Assembly (NCBI GenBank): GCA_021234155.1
Contig: JAJEKV010000080.1
Coordinates: 1,988,909-2,052,908, forward strand
Source: Isoetes taiwanensis
Lineage: Eukaryota > Streptophyta > Lycopodiopsida > Isoetales > Isoetaceae
Length of the DNA stretch: 64,000 nt
Reading direction: 5' to 3'
The notes beneath the pieces were generated by a model, which saw only the letters and a program-made list of their open reading frames with translations, searched no databases and was not told where the DNA came from. Below are positions 12,646 through 23,451 of the stretch, in pieces. Each line of letters begins with the position of its first letter. Positions within the stretch are counted from its first letter, which is position 1. The position numbers were made by a program, and so were the translations under genes.

Positions 12646-13673
12646 TTATTCTTCATCGTCAACAGGCGCTCCATAAATCCTTTTGATCATGAGCAAACCA
12701 TGCTCTCGATTCCATAGAAGGTGGATCACAACATCGAAGGGATCATGATAATTGCGGGCAGGACTAATAGCAACAACAGTCAGCCAGTCTTCAAGTGGCA
12801 TACCTCATTGGCGGGTCCTATAGAGGTCCTCATGGTTCATCTTGCAGGTAATGGAATCGCAATCAGGATCAGAATGTGCCATAGCTAGGTGGAGGCCAAT
12901 GTCGATGGCCATATTTTGAAATTTGCACAGTTTCGACCTCTTGGCATTGGCATCCCAAGCATATTAAATAGCACCTAATTTTTCGTATCTTGAAGGACAG
13001 ACAGGATTAGGCCGCCAATACTTAGTTGAGCAGCTTGTGTAGTTCCCTCCAGTAGGCTTCCATCAGGATACATAAATATGGCCATAATTTGTAGATTCTG
13101 GATCAAGAACAACATTCTCCTCTACATATCCTAACCAAGTTGCAACGTTGTCATCTCCAGGTCTGACTAAAACAAATATACCCTTTAAAACATGTACCTG
13201 AGGAACAAACTCTTCAAGAGGCATCACTGGACGCCCATCTGAAGGGCCACAATGAAAAGGTAAAGGTCGCATGACAAGGCAGCTTCATCATTATGATCTC
13301 TGGAGCAAATGCAACTTGTTCTGGAGGACCTTATCTTGTTTGTGGCCAACATGCATCATTTTGAGGATGTCCTGGAGTAACATCCTCCAATGAGATAAGA
13401 AGCTCACTCCAATACTCAACACTTGCCGTACGTGTACTGCCTTGCAAACAAACTAGCTTCTTGATTCTTACACATGTCCTTCCATAAGAAGATGTATTTG
13501 TTGATGCTATCCTTCAATCCAGGGAGATCTTTCAATATTGTTCGGGGAGGAATATTTCGTGGCACACCAATTGGTAACAGTGGCTGACCATGTTCGTCCT
13601 CTTTCCACATTCTAAGTCCTGGAGAATCTGATGGCAGCCACCCTTTATGTGTAGGACGCATTTTGTATTGCAT
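12646..13673 (-). pseudogene. Broken coding sequence of an unidentified, probably transposon-encoded protein
   Basis: From 13272 down to the TAA at 12648-12646, one minus frame reads as coherent protein interrupted by only three stops. It contains FVLVRPGDDNVATWLGYVEE, then YWRPNP, FQNMAIDIGLHLAMAHSDPD, HEDLYRTRQ and WLTVVAISPARNY, and ends in an acidic DDEE. An upstream frame (13673-13416) with LPIGVPRNIPPRTILKDLPG and INKYIFLWKDMCKNQ is probably the preceding part, separated by a gap with stops. I do not recognise the family. Its position among repeats and its even decay suggest an element protein rather than a host gene. Confidence 0.5.
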
Positions 13674-13829
13674 AATGTACTTCAGCTGTTATTATATGCT
13701 GATGGCATTGCGCTATTGGCTGACTCTCCAGACGTTTTATGGTGGAACACTAAGAGCATCTGCAGATAGATATCTTGTAAATCTCAAATCAACAACAGAG
13801 GATGAGAAAATATCAAAATAAGGTATATA

Positions 13830-14340
13830 TCTTTGAGGATGTTAAATTCAGAGATTTAATGCTAGATGCAAACCTCAGGGCTGGAGGTCTATCAATATCT
13901 CATGCATTAAGAACTAATGTTGGCAACTTATATATCTCTCACTTATATATCAATAGAAGCAGGCCATGAGAATTATATTCTTAACTGCTTTGTAGGTCAA
14001 CATATAAATGTAGGAATTGATCCTTAAAGCGTCTATAAATGCTGGAAATGATCCTTGAGAACGTCACTTTGAAGAGAAAAGATCAAGTTCAAAATAAGAT
14101 GTCTGTCTTTGAGGATGTTAAATTCAAGGATTTTGTGCTAGATGCAAGCTTTAAGACTGGAGGTTTGTTGATATCTCATGCACTAAGAATTTATGTTGGC
14201 AACTTATATATTTCTCACTTTGAAACTAATAGCATATCAACAGAAGTAGGCCACGAGAATTAAATCTGAAACTGTTTTGTAGGTCAATATATAAATGTTG
14301 GATTTGATCCTTGAAGCATCTATACATGCTGGAAATGATC
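13830..14340. repeat. Direct duplication with units of about 230-240 bp
   Basis: Two diverged units share the core ctttgaggatgttaaattca, then atatctcatgca, tgttggcaacttatatat, gcaggccatgag/gtaggccacgag and atgatccttgag. The second copy starts about 270 nt after the first. On the plus strand the second copy keeps an open frame (14039-14263, with FEDVKFKDFVLDASFKTGGL). The first copy has a similar frame that then breaks. I do not recognise the peptide. Confidence 0.75.
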
Positions 14341-14349
14341 CTTGAGAGC

Positions 14350-15378
14350 GCTGCTTCAAGGGAAGTGGATTGAAACTTGCAGGGCATGATGATATTGTAT
14401 TAACAACATCATCTTTGTTGCATCAGTAGGGATCTTGGCAAGGGGCCAGATAAACTCTTCTAAAAGAAAATCACATGTATAACAAAGCCACTGGATATGG
14501 TAGAAATAGGGATTTATGATCAAGGCTAAAGAGATTAGAATAATTGGCTGTTCTTTAGATTTAGACTGGAATTCCATAGTTGCAAATGACCTTGTGCTAC
14601 GTGAAATTGTTGGCAGTTCCTTTCTTGGAGTAGTTCTACATGCATCCATTGTTTGGCTAATAATAGCATAAGTACTTTTTGCATGTTAGGGTAGATTCAC
14701 CGACCGTTATGTTATATTAGAATTTAACTTTTAATGTTAGATATTCAAAAACAGTGATCATCATATAATTAAGAGAATGTGGAAGTGCACAAGTTTATAG
14801 CTCTACTTAATTAACAAGTTAAAGGAGTGTGACATGCACAGTACATCATGGATTTACATAGGGATGAAGATATGACATGTTAATCTAAAGGTTAATGGTG
14901 AATGTTGTTGATAATGGAGACCAGCAAATTAAGAGATTAAGGTTAAAGGGCAGACAATGGTTCAATGGTATAGGACCATTATAGAAAATGGATGTGCTGT
15001 CAAATGAAAAGGGCGCAAATATATACTCAATCCTATAGAAAGAACCTGTAAATATGGGAACTCCATACACGAGTCCCATATTGGTCGAATCTGTGCCAAA
15101 ACGACCGGAGCCAATCCTATAAATAATTAAACAAGTATGTACAAATGAATTTAGCTTGAAATGATTAGATCTTGATGGATTTGTGGTTACCTTCATATTC
15201 AAATAGTGTAAACTTTCTTGTTCGACCCTATTTAAATAGTGTATTCTGCCAAATGTTTATAGATGTTTTAATATCATATGTTTGATTGTGTATTTCAAAG
15301 GTTTGAAACCTTCAAGATATTTTCTTATGTTTGCATAGATACTTTGTGAACATATATTGTGCATTGGAAATCATCATT
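14350..15378. other. AT-rich stretch, no convincing gene; may include a copia 5' LTR
   Basis: No conserved coding seen. The sequence just 5' of the primer-binding-like site at 15379 should be the copia 5' LTR if one survives. With no 3' LTR in the window its limits cannot be set. Confidence 0.35.
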
Positions 15379-18300
15379 TGGTATAAGAGTAGGAAAAATG
15401 ACAACAAGATTTGATGCAGGCTTATTGAGTACAATAGAAGTGTACAATGGAGGACCTGGATTCCAAGTGTGGAAAGATCAAATTAGACATATTTTAGATG
15501 TTGAAAAATGTTGAAAATCTATGGGATATTGTTGATCCAACTAATGTTGATGTAGTAGCCACAAATGCAGATGCAGGAAGCAGTATTGCTGCAACAACCT
15601 CTGATGTTAGAGAAGGAGAAGATGGTACCTTTGCAACTTCTGGTGAGAGATCGGTTGCAGGCAGAGCAGGTGCAGGAGGAAGTATGATGTCTAAAAGTAC
15701 ACTTTCTACAAAAATAAAGGAAGCAAGGGGGATCCTAACCAGCAAAGTTGGTCCAATTCTGCTAAAATTGGGAGGTATGTCCCCTACCCCTAGACAGATG
15801 TGATCTTACATGTTAAAGCATTATAAAAATAAGACATCCTCTCAAATAGATGTTCTGAAAAAGGAACTAAAAAATTTGAAATACAATGAAGAGGAAGAAG
15901 TGTAAGAATTTTTCAACAAATTTGATAATATTGTAGCAGATTTAGATGGTGCAGGAAGAGTTCTAAATGAACGTTACTTGGTACTTAGCCATTGCAAGAT
16001 CTGTAAGTGCAAATGCTCAGCTGTCCCTTTTGATTAGAAATGTTGCAAAGATCAGAGATGAGGCAGAGAATATGTTAAGACAGAAATAGAGCAGAATAAA
16101 CTCATGAAAGACAAAAATAGGTAGAAAAAGGTTGTTTAGAAACAATGTAAAATCTTTTTGAATAAGGAAAATTGAGTTGGAAATTTGTTCCAAATGGAAA
16201 ATTGTATTTTTGATGAAATAAATGCAATGATGTTTTTTGATACAGAATTGTGGCATAACAGGCTCGCACATACACATTACAATAATGTGAAATTCATGGC
16301 CAAAAAAGGCTTTATAGAATGTAATGTCAAAGAAGAAGATAAATGTATTTGTGAAGGCTGCATGTTAGGCAAGATCAATAACCTACCATTTTAGGAAACA
16401 AAGAAAAGGGTAGAAAGAGTGTTGGACTTAGTCCATACTGATCTATGTGGGCCTCTAAATGTTAGAGGCAGAACTGGAAAAAGATATTTCATCTCTTTTA
16501 TAGATGACCACAACAGAAAATGTAAAGGATATTGTTTGATGAGGAAGTCTCAAGCTCTTGATGCTCTTAAACTGTATGTTGCGGAAATGGAGAGACAAGC
16601 ATGCCACAAACTCAAATGCATGAGGTCAAATTGAGGAGGACGGTATTTGTCAGATCAATATTAAATTATTTTGCATATCAAAGGGTATTAAAAGACAACT
16701 AACCTACAGATATACACCACATCAAGATGGAACTGCTGAAAGGAAAAATCGAACTCTACTTGATGTAGTAAGATCAATGCTCAAGTTCTCTGGATTGCCA
16801 AACTATTTATGGGAAGAAGCTTTGAAAACAGCAATCTACACCCAAAATAGACTGCCTACATCAAGTCTAAAAGGTTCCTGAGTTAGTTTGGTCAGATAAA
16901 GAAAGCACAGATTATATAGCATGTTCAAATTATATGGATGTCTAGGTTACATTCATACATCAAGTGAACTAAGAAAGAAACTTGACAACAAGGCAGAGAT
17001 TGGATATTTGGTAGGTTATGACGAACAAAGTAAAGGTTATATGATGTTTGTACCTGAGTTAAACAAAATAGTAATAAGCAGAGAGATAATATTTCATGAA
17101 CAAACTTTCTATAAGGATAGGGAAAAGGTGAAATCCGCAGGTCAGACAAAGAAACTTGAAAAACATGTGAGTTTCAAACTTCAACAGAAAAAAGATGATG
17201 ACAATGATGATGAAAAGTTGCAGAGGAGATGTGTGATGAAAATTCAACTAAAATTGATGTTCAGAATTCTAAAATAAGCAACATGACAGGATCAGTAAAT
17301 CTGGAAGCAAATGACAATGCAAACAAACTGCAAAATCAGGGCAGAAAAAGGAAAACACAAATTGAAAGATTAAAAGAGGATGTTCCTCTAAATATTCAAG
17401 AATATGGAAGGCTAAGCAGTGGCAGAAGTAGGAGAATAGAGAAACTTACTGATTACCCTGATACAGAGCAAATATTGGCTATACTTTATGATAATTTAAT
17501 TCCTAAAGTTATTAAGAAGCATTGGAAAGTAGTGACAAAGATAAATGGATTAAAGCAACGGAAGAGGAAATGAGATTGTTCAAGGACACTGAAACATTTG
17601 ATGTAGTCAAGAATCCAGAAAAAACAAACATAGTTGGAAACAAATGGATATTTAAAATAAAAATAGGAGTTGATGGGAATAAAAGGTTTAAGGCTAGATT
17701 AGTGGCGCAGGGTTTCTCTCAGAAAAAGGGAAAAGATTACAATGAGATTCTCACCAGTAGTGAAATTGACAAGCCTAAGAGTATTGTTATCAATTGCAAA
17801 TGCTTGGAATCTAGAGTTGCATCACATGGACGTAAAAATAACATTCTTGAAATGCTAAATTAAGAGAGGACATTTACATGAAACAGACACCGGGTTATGA
17901 GCAAGTTGAAACTTCAGTTTTGAAGTTAAACAGAGCTGTATATGGACTTAGGCAATCACCAAGAGAATGTCATCTCTGCATAGATGGATATTTAAGAGAG
18001 CAAGGTTTTGAAAGATTAAAAAAAATGATGGAAACATATACAGGCTTACAGATGGAGAAAAGTTTTGCATTATAGCTATATATGTGAACGACTGTATAAT
18101 GATGTCAAATAGCATTGAATGTCTATCATACAACAAGAACACTTTGAAGACAAAATTTGACATGACAGATTTAGGGGAGCCGAACAATTCCTAATCGAAA
18201 TATGCAGAAACGTGGAAAAGGATATACTAATTTTGAGGCAAAACTGGTATGTAAGAAATACGTTGAAAAGATTCAACTTGGGGAATGCTAAAATAGCAAA

Positions 18301-18537
18301 AACACCTGTTGTACCAGGGCATAAACTGTCAGATAATGTTCAGCTTGAGTCTGATACACATAATACAGAGAAATAGTAGGATGCCTACTTTACATGTCAA
18401 ATAACACGAGGCCAGACATATCATATGTTGTGAATGTTCTCACCAGATATTGCAATTGTCCAACAAAATTGCATTGGAAAGAAGCCAAACATGTACTGAG
18501 GTATCTTAAAGGTACTGAATTATGGAATCTTTCACAT
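15379..18537 (+). mobile_element. Ty1/copia retrotransposon, decayed and truncated at its 3' end
   Basis: A degenerate primer-binding-like site (tggtataagag, 15379-15389) precedes an ATG at 15398 that opens a gag-like frame. Domains follow in copia order: GAG-pre-integrase with LWHNRLAHTH (about 16250), integrase core with LVHTDLCGPL and FIDDHNRK (about 16425-16530) and TPHQDGTAERKNRTLLD (about 16715), reverse transcriptase with NKWIFKIK and FKARLVAQGFSQKKGKDY (about 17640-17740) and LNRAVYGLRQSPREC (about 17925), then a fragment of the RNase H region. Stops and frameshifts break every domain and no protease is evident. Sequence ends abruptly at 18537, where a gypsy LTR begins, so the 3' end and LTR are lost. 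Integrase before reverse transcriptase identifies copia rather than gypsy. Confidence 0.88.
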
Positions 18538-20480
18538 GATCTTCTTCATATGTAGGGCTATTTTCAAGAGGTTCTAGAATATTCTAGAACCTATGCATGC
18601 GTAACACTTGGTACGATCTCGTCCATTGGAGTGGCACGATCCTGACCGTTGGTCTAGATATATATAGAGGTGCCTCCTTCTTGTCGAACCATTCTGGTTC
18701 AAACACCAGCTTTGAGCCTTCTAGGCATCTCTCTTGTATCCATGCTTGCCTTCGGGCCATTGTATTCTTGTTTCTTCATCATATATCTATTTTCTTGCCG
18801 ACCTTGGCATATTTCTTCCATACACATATTTTCCTTGTTTTCGAGTAGGTTTTTGACACTTTTATATAGGAATCCCTTACTAGTTCTTGCATGTTCTGAT
18901 TCTAAGCCCTTTTTTTTATTTTTTTTGCTGCTTATATTTGATGATTTCATCTCTATGGAGGAGGTTTTGGCTTTATTACAGTAAGTCCAATAGTTTGTTA
19001 TGTCAGCAGTTGTGGTTGGACAATAAAGACCTCAGAGAATGGGTTGCATCTCATGAATCAGCTTCTAGCTCTAGGAAGAGGTCATCAGAGTCTAAGATTA
19101 GTTTGCAGGAGAAGTTTGATGATACTAGATCTAAGCTTCGGGGTTTCTTGAATCAGATTCGGCTAGTTATTTGGCTCCACCCTCACAGGTATCCCATGGA
19201 TCATGAACATGTCAGACTAGTTGGCTCCCTACTTTCTGGGCCAACTTTGAGCTAGTTTGTCCCCTTGCTGGAGAGGGAGGCCTCCTGAGTTGTAAAATTT
19301 TGCCACGTTCACTGCTGAACTTGAGGCGTGTTTTGGAAACACAGATTGACAGTGGACAACAGTTACCACGTTTGGGAACCTTAGACAAGATTCTCGTCTA
19401 GCTTCAGTTTATGCCTCTGAGTTTCGGCAAATTTCCATAGATATGGCATGTGATGATATAGCCCTTCGAGATCGTTTCCGAAGAGGACTCCACGAGGATG
19501 TGGAGGATATGCTGTTGACCATGGAGGATCCCAGAACTCTAGATGAAGCTATTGGATTTGCGGTTCGTTGTGATAACCATCTTTTTGAGCGTAGGCAAGA
19601 AAGACAAAATCAGTCTATTTCTTGCAAGCTTCAATAGTCACAGCAGCTTCTGCACCGTCTGCGCCTCCTAAATCAGATGGCCCGGTACCTATGCAGATTG
19701 ACCATGTGGTTCGATAGCCCTTGTCTACAGCCGAGAAGCAACATCGAAGAGAGGCTAATCTTTGCCTCTATTGTGATGGGACTGGCCATATCGCTCGCGA
19801 ATGTCCTGTTAAGCACGACTCTTTCGACGACTGGCCGCCATCCCTCAGACTCCTCTCACATGCAGTGAAGGATTTGTTCCTTGTGACAAGGTCAGTAAGG
19901 AGTTTTTCATCCATATATCATTGGAGTCAGAGGTCGGGACATTGGAAGGATTGACGCAACTTGGTAGTGGTGCAAATGCTTGCTTTATGGATAGTGCATT
20001 CGCTTCTAAGCATGCCATCCCTAGAAGCAGGATTAAGCACTCGAGCTTTGTCGGTGTGATTGATAGTCTTCTAGGGCACAGTCATAGCATGTACTGCACC
20101 TCATCAGGTTCTGTTCCAGGGAACGTCTTGTAGCATTTCCTGCAATCTTATCACGAGCTCGCATGATCAATAGTCTTGGATCTTCTCTTGAGTTGCATAA
20201 CTCCCACAGATTGATTGGCGCTCTAGATCATTTCGATTTGCTGCCTCTTGCCCCAATCTTGATCCATCTGCAATCCTTGCCTCCGGGTCTGCATCGACTC
20301 CAGTCACGTATCTTTGCCAAGTGCGCTACCAACACTTGTTAAAGAAATTCCCTCACATCTTCTTCATATGCAGGGCTATTTCCAAGAGGTTCTAGAATAT
20401 GCATGTGCGACACTTGACACGATTTCATCCATTGGAGTGGCGTGATCCTGACCATTGGCCTAGATATATATGGATAAGAT
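18538..20480 (+). mobile_element. Ty3/gypsy retrotransposon fragment: LTR, gag with zinc knuckle, protease start, truncated second LTR
   Basis: The sequence at about 18538-18665 recurs in direct orientation at about 20358-20475 (shared runs agaggttctagaat, ccattggagtggc, gatcctgacc, ctagatatatat), giving two LTR pieces. The second stops just after a TATA-like tract. Between them lies a gag region: HEDVEDMLLTMEDPRTLDEA (about 19490-19550), then a CX2CX4HX4C zinc knuckle CLYCDGTGHIAREC (about 19763-19804), then a protease-like stretch with GSGANACFMDSAFASKH (about 19966) where the catalytic Asp motif is present but altered. Reverse transcriptase, RNase H and integrase are missing, so the internal region is deleted. 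The 5' LTR interrupts the copia element, so this insertion is younger. Confidence 0.75.
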
Positions 20481-20484
20481 ACAA

Positions 20485-21180
20485 AAGTACATCTTGAGCC
20501 AACGGATCGGAGGGTAGAGATGCTCAAACAAACTCCCATAAGGCTGTATCATGAAGCCTCTCGATCAAAGTGGTGGTCATAGGCTGGAACCGATCAGGCC
20601 CTAGGATAACATGTGATTGCTGATCAAATGCGGGATCATCGGGCTTGGGCTCAAGATAGGAGCATCGAGACAAGGCATCAGGCTTCCCTTAGAGAGGTCC
20701 ATGACGATACTTGATCAGGAATCAATGCGGGATAATACGTGCGTATGCCACCTGGCTTGGCGACAGTTAAGCACTCGAGCAGACTGAAAATATTCCAGAT
20801 TACGATGACCGTATAGACTGTGGCCTTATGAGGAGATCCTTCGAAGAATTATCTCCACTTCTCGAAAGAATCAACTATAGTCAACACCTTCTTGTCATAA
20901 ATTGGATAGTTGATTTCGGCCACCTCAAAACTTTCACGAGTGATTGGCGATCATTTGTAGCTCATGCTCATCCCCCTCATATGACATGATTACCCACTAC
21001 GAGCAAAATCAGAAGCATCTGCTTCGACAATATATGAGTGCGAAGGACCTGCATGAGCAAGAACTGGTTCCGTAATAAACGTATGCTTCAGGGTAACAAA
21101 TGCAAGGGCAATTCTCTTATACAGAGCCCCAAGATCTCCCTGTTTTCTCCGGCTTAAAAAGCCACTTGCAGAAGAGGCCT
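20485..21180 (-). mobile_element. Antisense Ty3/gypsy pol fragment (RNase H region)
   Basis: On the minus strand the sequence gives VLAHAGPSHSYIVEADASDFA (about 21080-21000), AEINYPIYDKKVLTIVDSFEKW (about 20930-20860) and, further on, HKATVYT. These are the ordered hallmarks of the gypsy RNase H domain and connection, with frameshifts. It runs opposite to the gypsy piece on its left and abuts the truncated LTR at about 20480. It is therefore a separate insertion or an inverted fragment. Confidence 0.75.
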
Positions 21181-21189
21181 ACTAAATTG

Positions 21190-21937
21190 AATTAGGTTAA
21201 TTAAGTAAAAATTTGGTACACTCGGCTATTGGTGCGACATATAGAGCTTTGAACCCTCATGGTGATTTCCCATGGTGATCTATTTCATTCCGTTCCTTCC
21301 GAAATTGTAAGCATAGCAAAGACAATGCAAACACAGGAGAAGGGCTGGTGGACTTTGATTTGTCTTGTTGAGCTTCTTTTAATAATTTAAGTTAATTTAT
21401 TCCCCGAAATTCCCTTCAGTTAACTGTGTACTAAATTACCGAGAGGCATGCTCAATTTTTTTACTTCATAATGGATGAGCACCAAGAGCACATCCAATCC
21501 ACATCTTGAACTACTAAACACCCTAATTCACAATCTGCTCAGATCATAATATTTATCATTGCTTTGAAGCACATACTGTCACCTCACCTCAACCTCTAGT
21601 ACAAGGGGATCCATTGTGAAGGCAAACGATTATGGGCAAGAAATAACCACACTATTATCCACATGAATGTTTTAAATATGCACTAGCTGAATCCAGTGTT
21701 ACAGGTTTTTCTAATTGAAGAAAATGAGAATGTTATCCAACAATTGAAGGTCTTAAAATTATCCCTTTTGGCATCACAACTGCAGGATGTTTTGTCACTT
21801 TATGCCAATTTTCCATATCTCTATCCTTCGGATGAAAAAGATCCAATTTCATCCACTGCGCCAGCAACAAGCATTGCAGCAACTCAGTTCATTTCATTGA
21901 GGCACTTCCAAGCCTTCAAGCACATCTTTACTTTCAG
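21190..21937. other. Intergenic, no gene seen
   Basis: AT-rich sequence between the gypsy fragment and the 3' end of the THEP1-like gene. It probably includes that gene's 3' UTR. No coding similarity or repeat structure stood out. Confidence 0.4.
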
Positions 21938-23127
21938 TTATTTGGCACAAAACACACCATTTATCCGTGCATACAAATGCTTTGCTTTCTCTCCCCAGTT
22001 CCTTCGATTAAGGGTGTATAGCTCCAAATCAGGACGCTTACGTATTGCTTCAACTGAAAACACGTAACTTGCATTAGTTACCTTCTATTAATGTGCATCA
22101 TGCATGCAAAACTTGCAATTAACATATTGCCATATTTAGAACACTCATCAAAATGTTCATGACATGAAAATACTCAACCCTCTTCAATGTTGAAACTACG
22201 ATGCGGTGATGGCAAGGATCCCAGGACGAGGACCTGAGAGCTTAGTATCCTCTTCACTGCAGGAAAGTAGGAGTGGCTTAGCAACTGCATTTCATCAATT
22301 GCATCAAGTATAAATAGTTGAGTATTTGTATCTGGATCCACCTGAAACATAACACGAAATCTTGATGATGATATCGTTTGACAACAAAAACTGCAATGAA
22401 GCTTGCCTGTAACTCTGGCAAAACTAAGTTTTCAAACCCCTGGACATCCACCCGGAGTCTCTTAAACATCTGTGGATTCGCACACCCCCTATCACATGTA
22501 TCAGAGTAAGTTCAAGTACATAAGACAAGCATTAAATACTTTCAAACAATTGCTATGCAAAGGAACATTCGAATTTGTTTTACATGCTTAGTTATCAAAT
22601 TCAGAACCGATCTCTGTAGATAGCTTAAACGTTGTAGAGCACATCTATAGAACCAAACGCATTTTTAACTTCAGACATACATAACACAGAGAATGAAAAT
22701 GCAACTCACAAGATTGGATAGGCAGATGCAAATAAATGCTCCTGCCCGTTTGCAGTGATAACCTGAAATTCATCTTGTACTGATTGGCCTGCAATATGTT
22801 AATGATTCATGTTTAGCATGTTTAGCACCCCGCACAACAAACATATCAAATTAGAAAAAGTCACTTAAGCTTACGAGTGTAGAATCCTCGAACCTTCAGA
22901 TCTGGATGTCTCTTACGCAACCGTTCAAGCAAATGAATGATAAGATCGGTTTTCCCAGCTCTCTGTTACAGATTGCTAGTTTAAGTATGAGCTTAATAAA
23001 ATGACAAGAAAAGAAAGCTTACAGGATGGCCTTCTACGAAGAACAAGCGCTTAAGAACACGATGTTTCTTCTCTCCAAAGGCAGGCCCGACCCATAGCTT
23101 ACCGCTTCTGCTCACATTACTAAGCAT
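21938..23127 (-). CDS. THEP1/NTPCR-like P-loop nucleoside-triphosphatase, six exons, 210 aa
   Basis: Exons (minus) 23127-23023, 22962-22875, 22788-22710, 22488-22407, 22341-22179 and 22053-21938 join in frame to 633 nt. The intron after exon 4 has a GC donor (CAG|GCAAGC); the others are GT-AG. Residues 33-40 (GHPRAGKT) are a Walker A motif split across the first intron. LRKRHPDLKVRGFYTR matches the family's conserved FYT strand, VDVQGFENLVLPELQ its V-G/D-x-E-LPEL block, and ILDAIDEM (129-136) the Walker B region; VLVLGSLP and VEAIRKRPDLELY follow as expected. The family hydrolyses NTPs in vitro, with cellular role unclear. Odd point: the Glu normally after the Walker B Asp is Ala here. The start is uncertain: an ATG 5' of it begins a frame (MKIRVVISG) that stops before reaching exon 1's frame. 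Confidence 0.85.
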
Positions 23128-23451
23128 GTCAATCAGGTTGATACCGGGACCCTGATATGACAACCCTAATTTTCATAGGCTATTGGGGTCTGAATGATGG
23201 CATCCCTTTCTTCCAAGCTAAGTTCAAAAGAAAATGAGAAAAAGTGCAACCCAATCAACATTTGAACAGCCCATAATATCACCCGTTTAGAACAACTAGG
23301 CCTAACTCATGCTCTCCAAATAGTACAAAACCCGCCTTACCGACATCTAGAGAACCTTTGCTTGCAAAGTGTTTAACATGAGGCCCACTTGAATCTGGGC
23401 GGCTAATAAGCCTATATATTTCGATGCTCGATATTGGAGCCAACAACAAGA

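Noticed and set aside
14680-15378. A defined copia 5' LTR
   Set aside because: Without a 3' LTR to compare, its borders would be invented.
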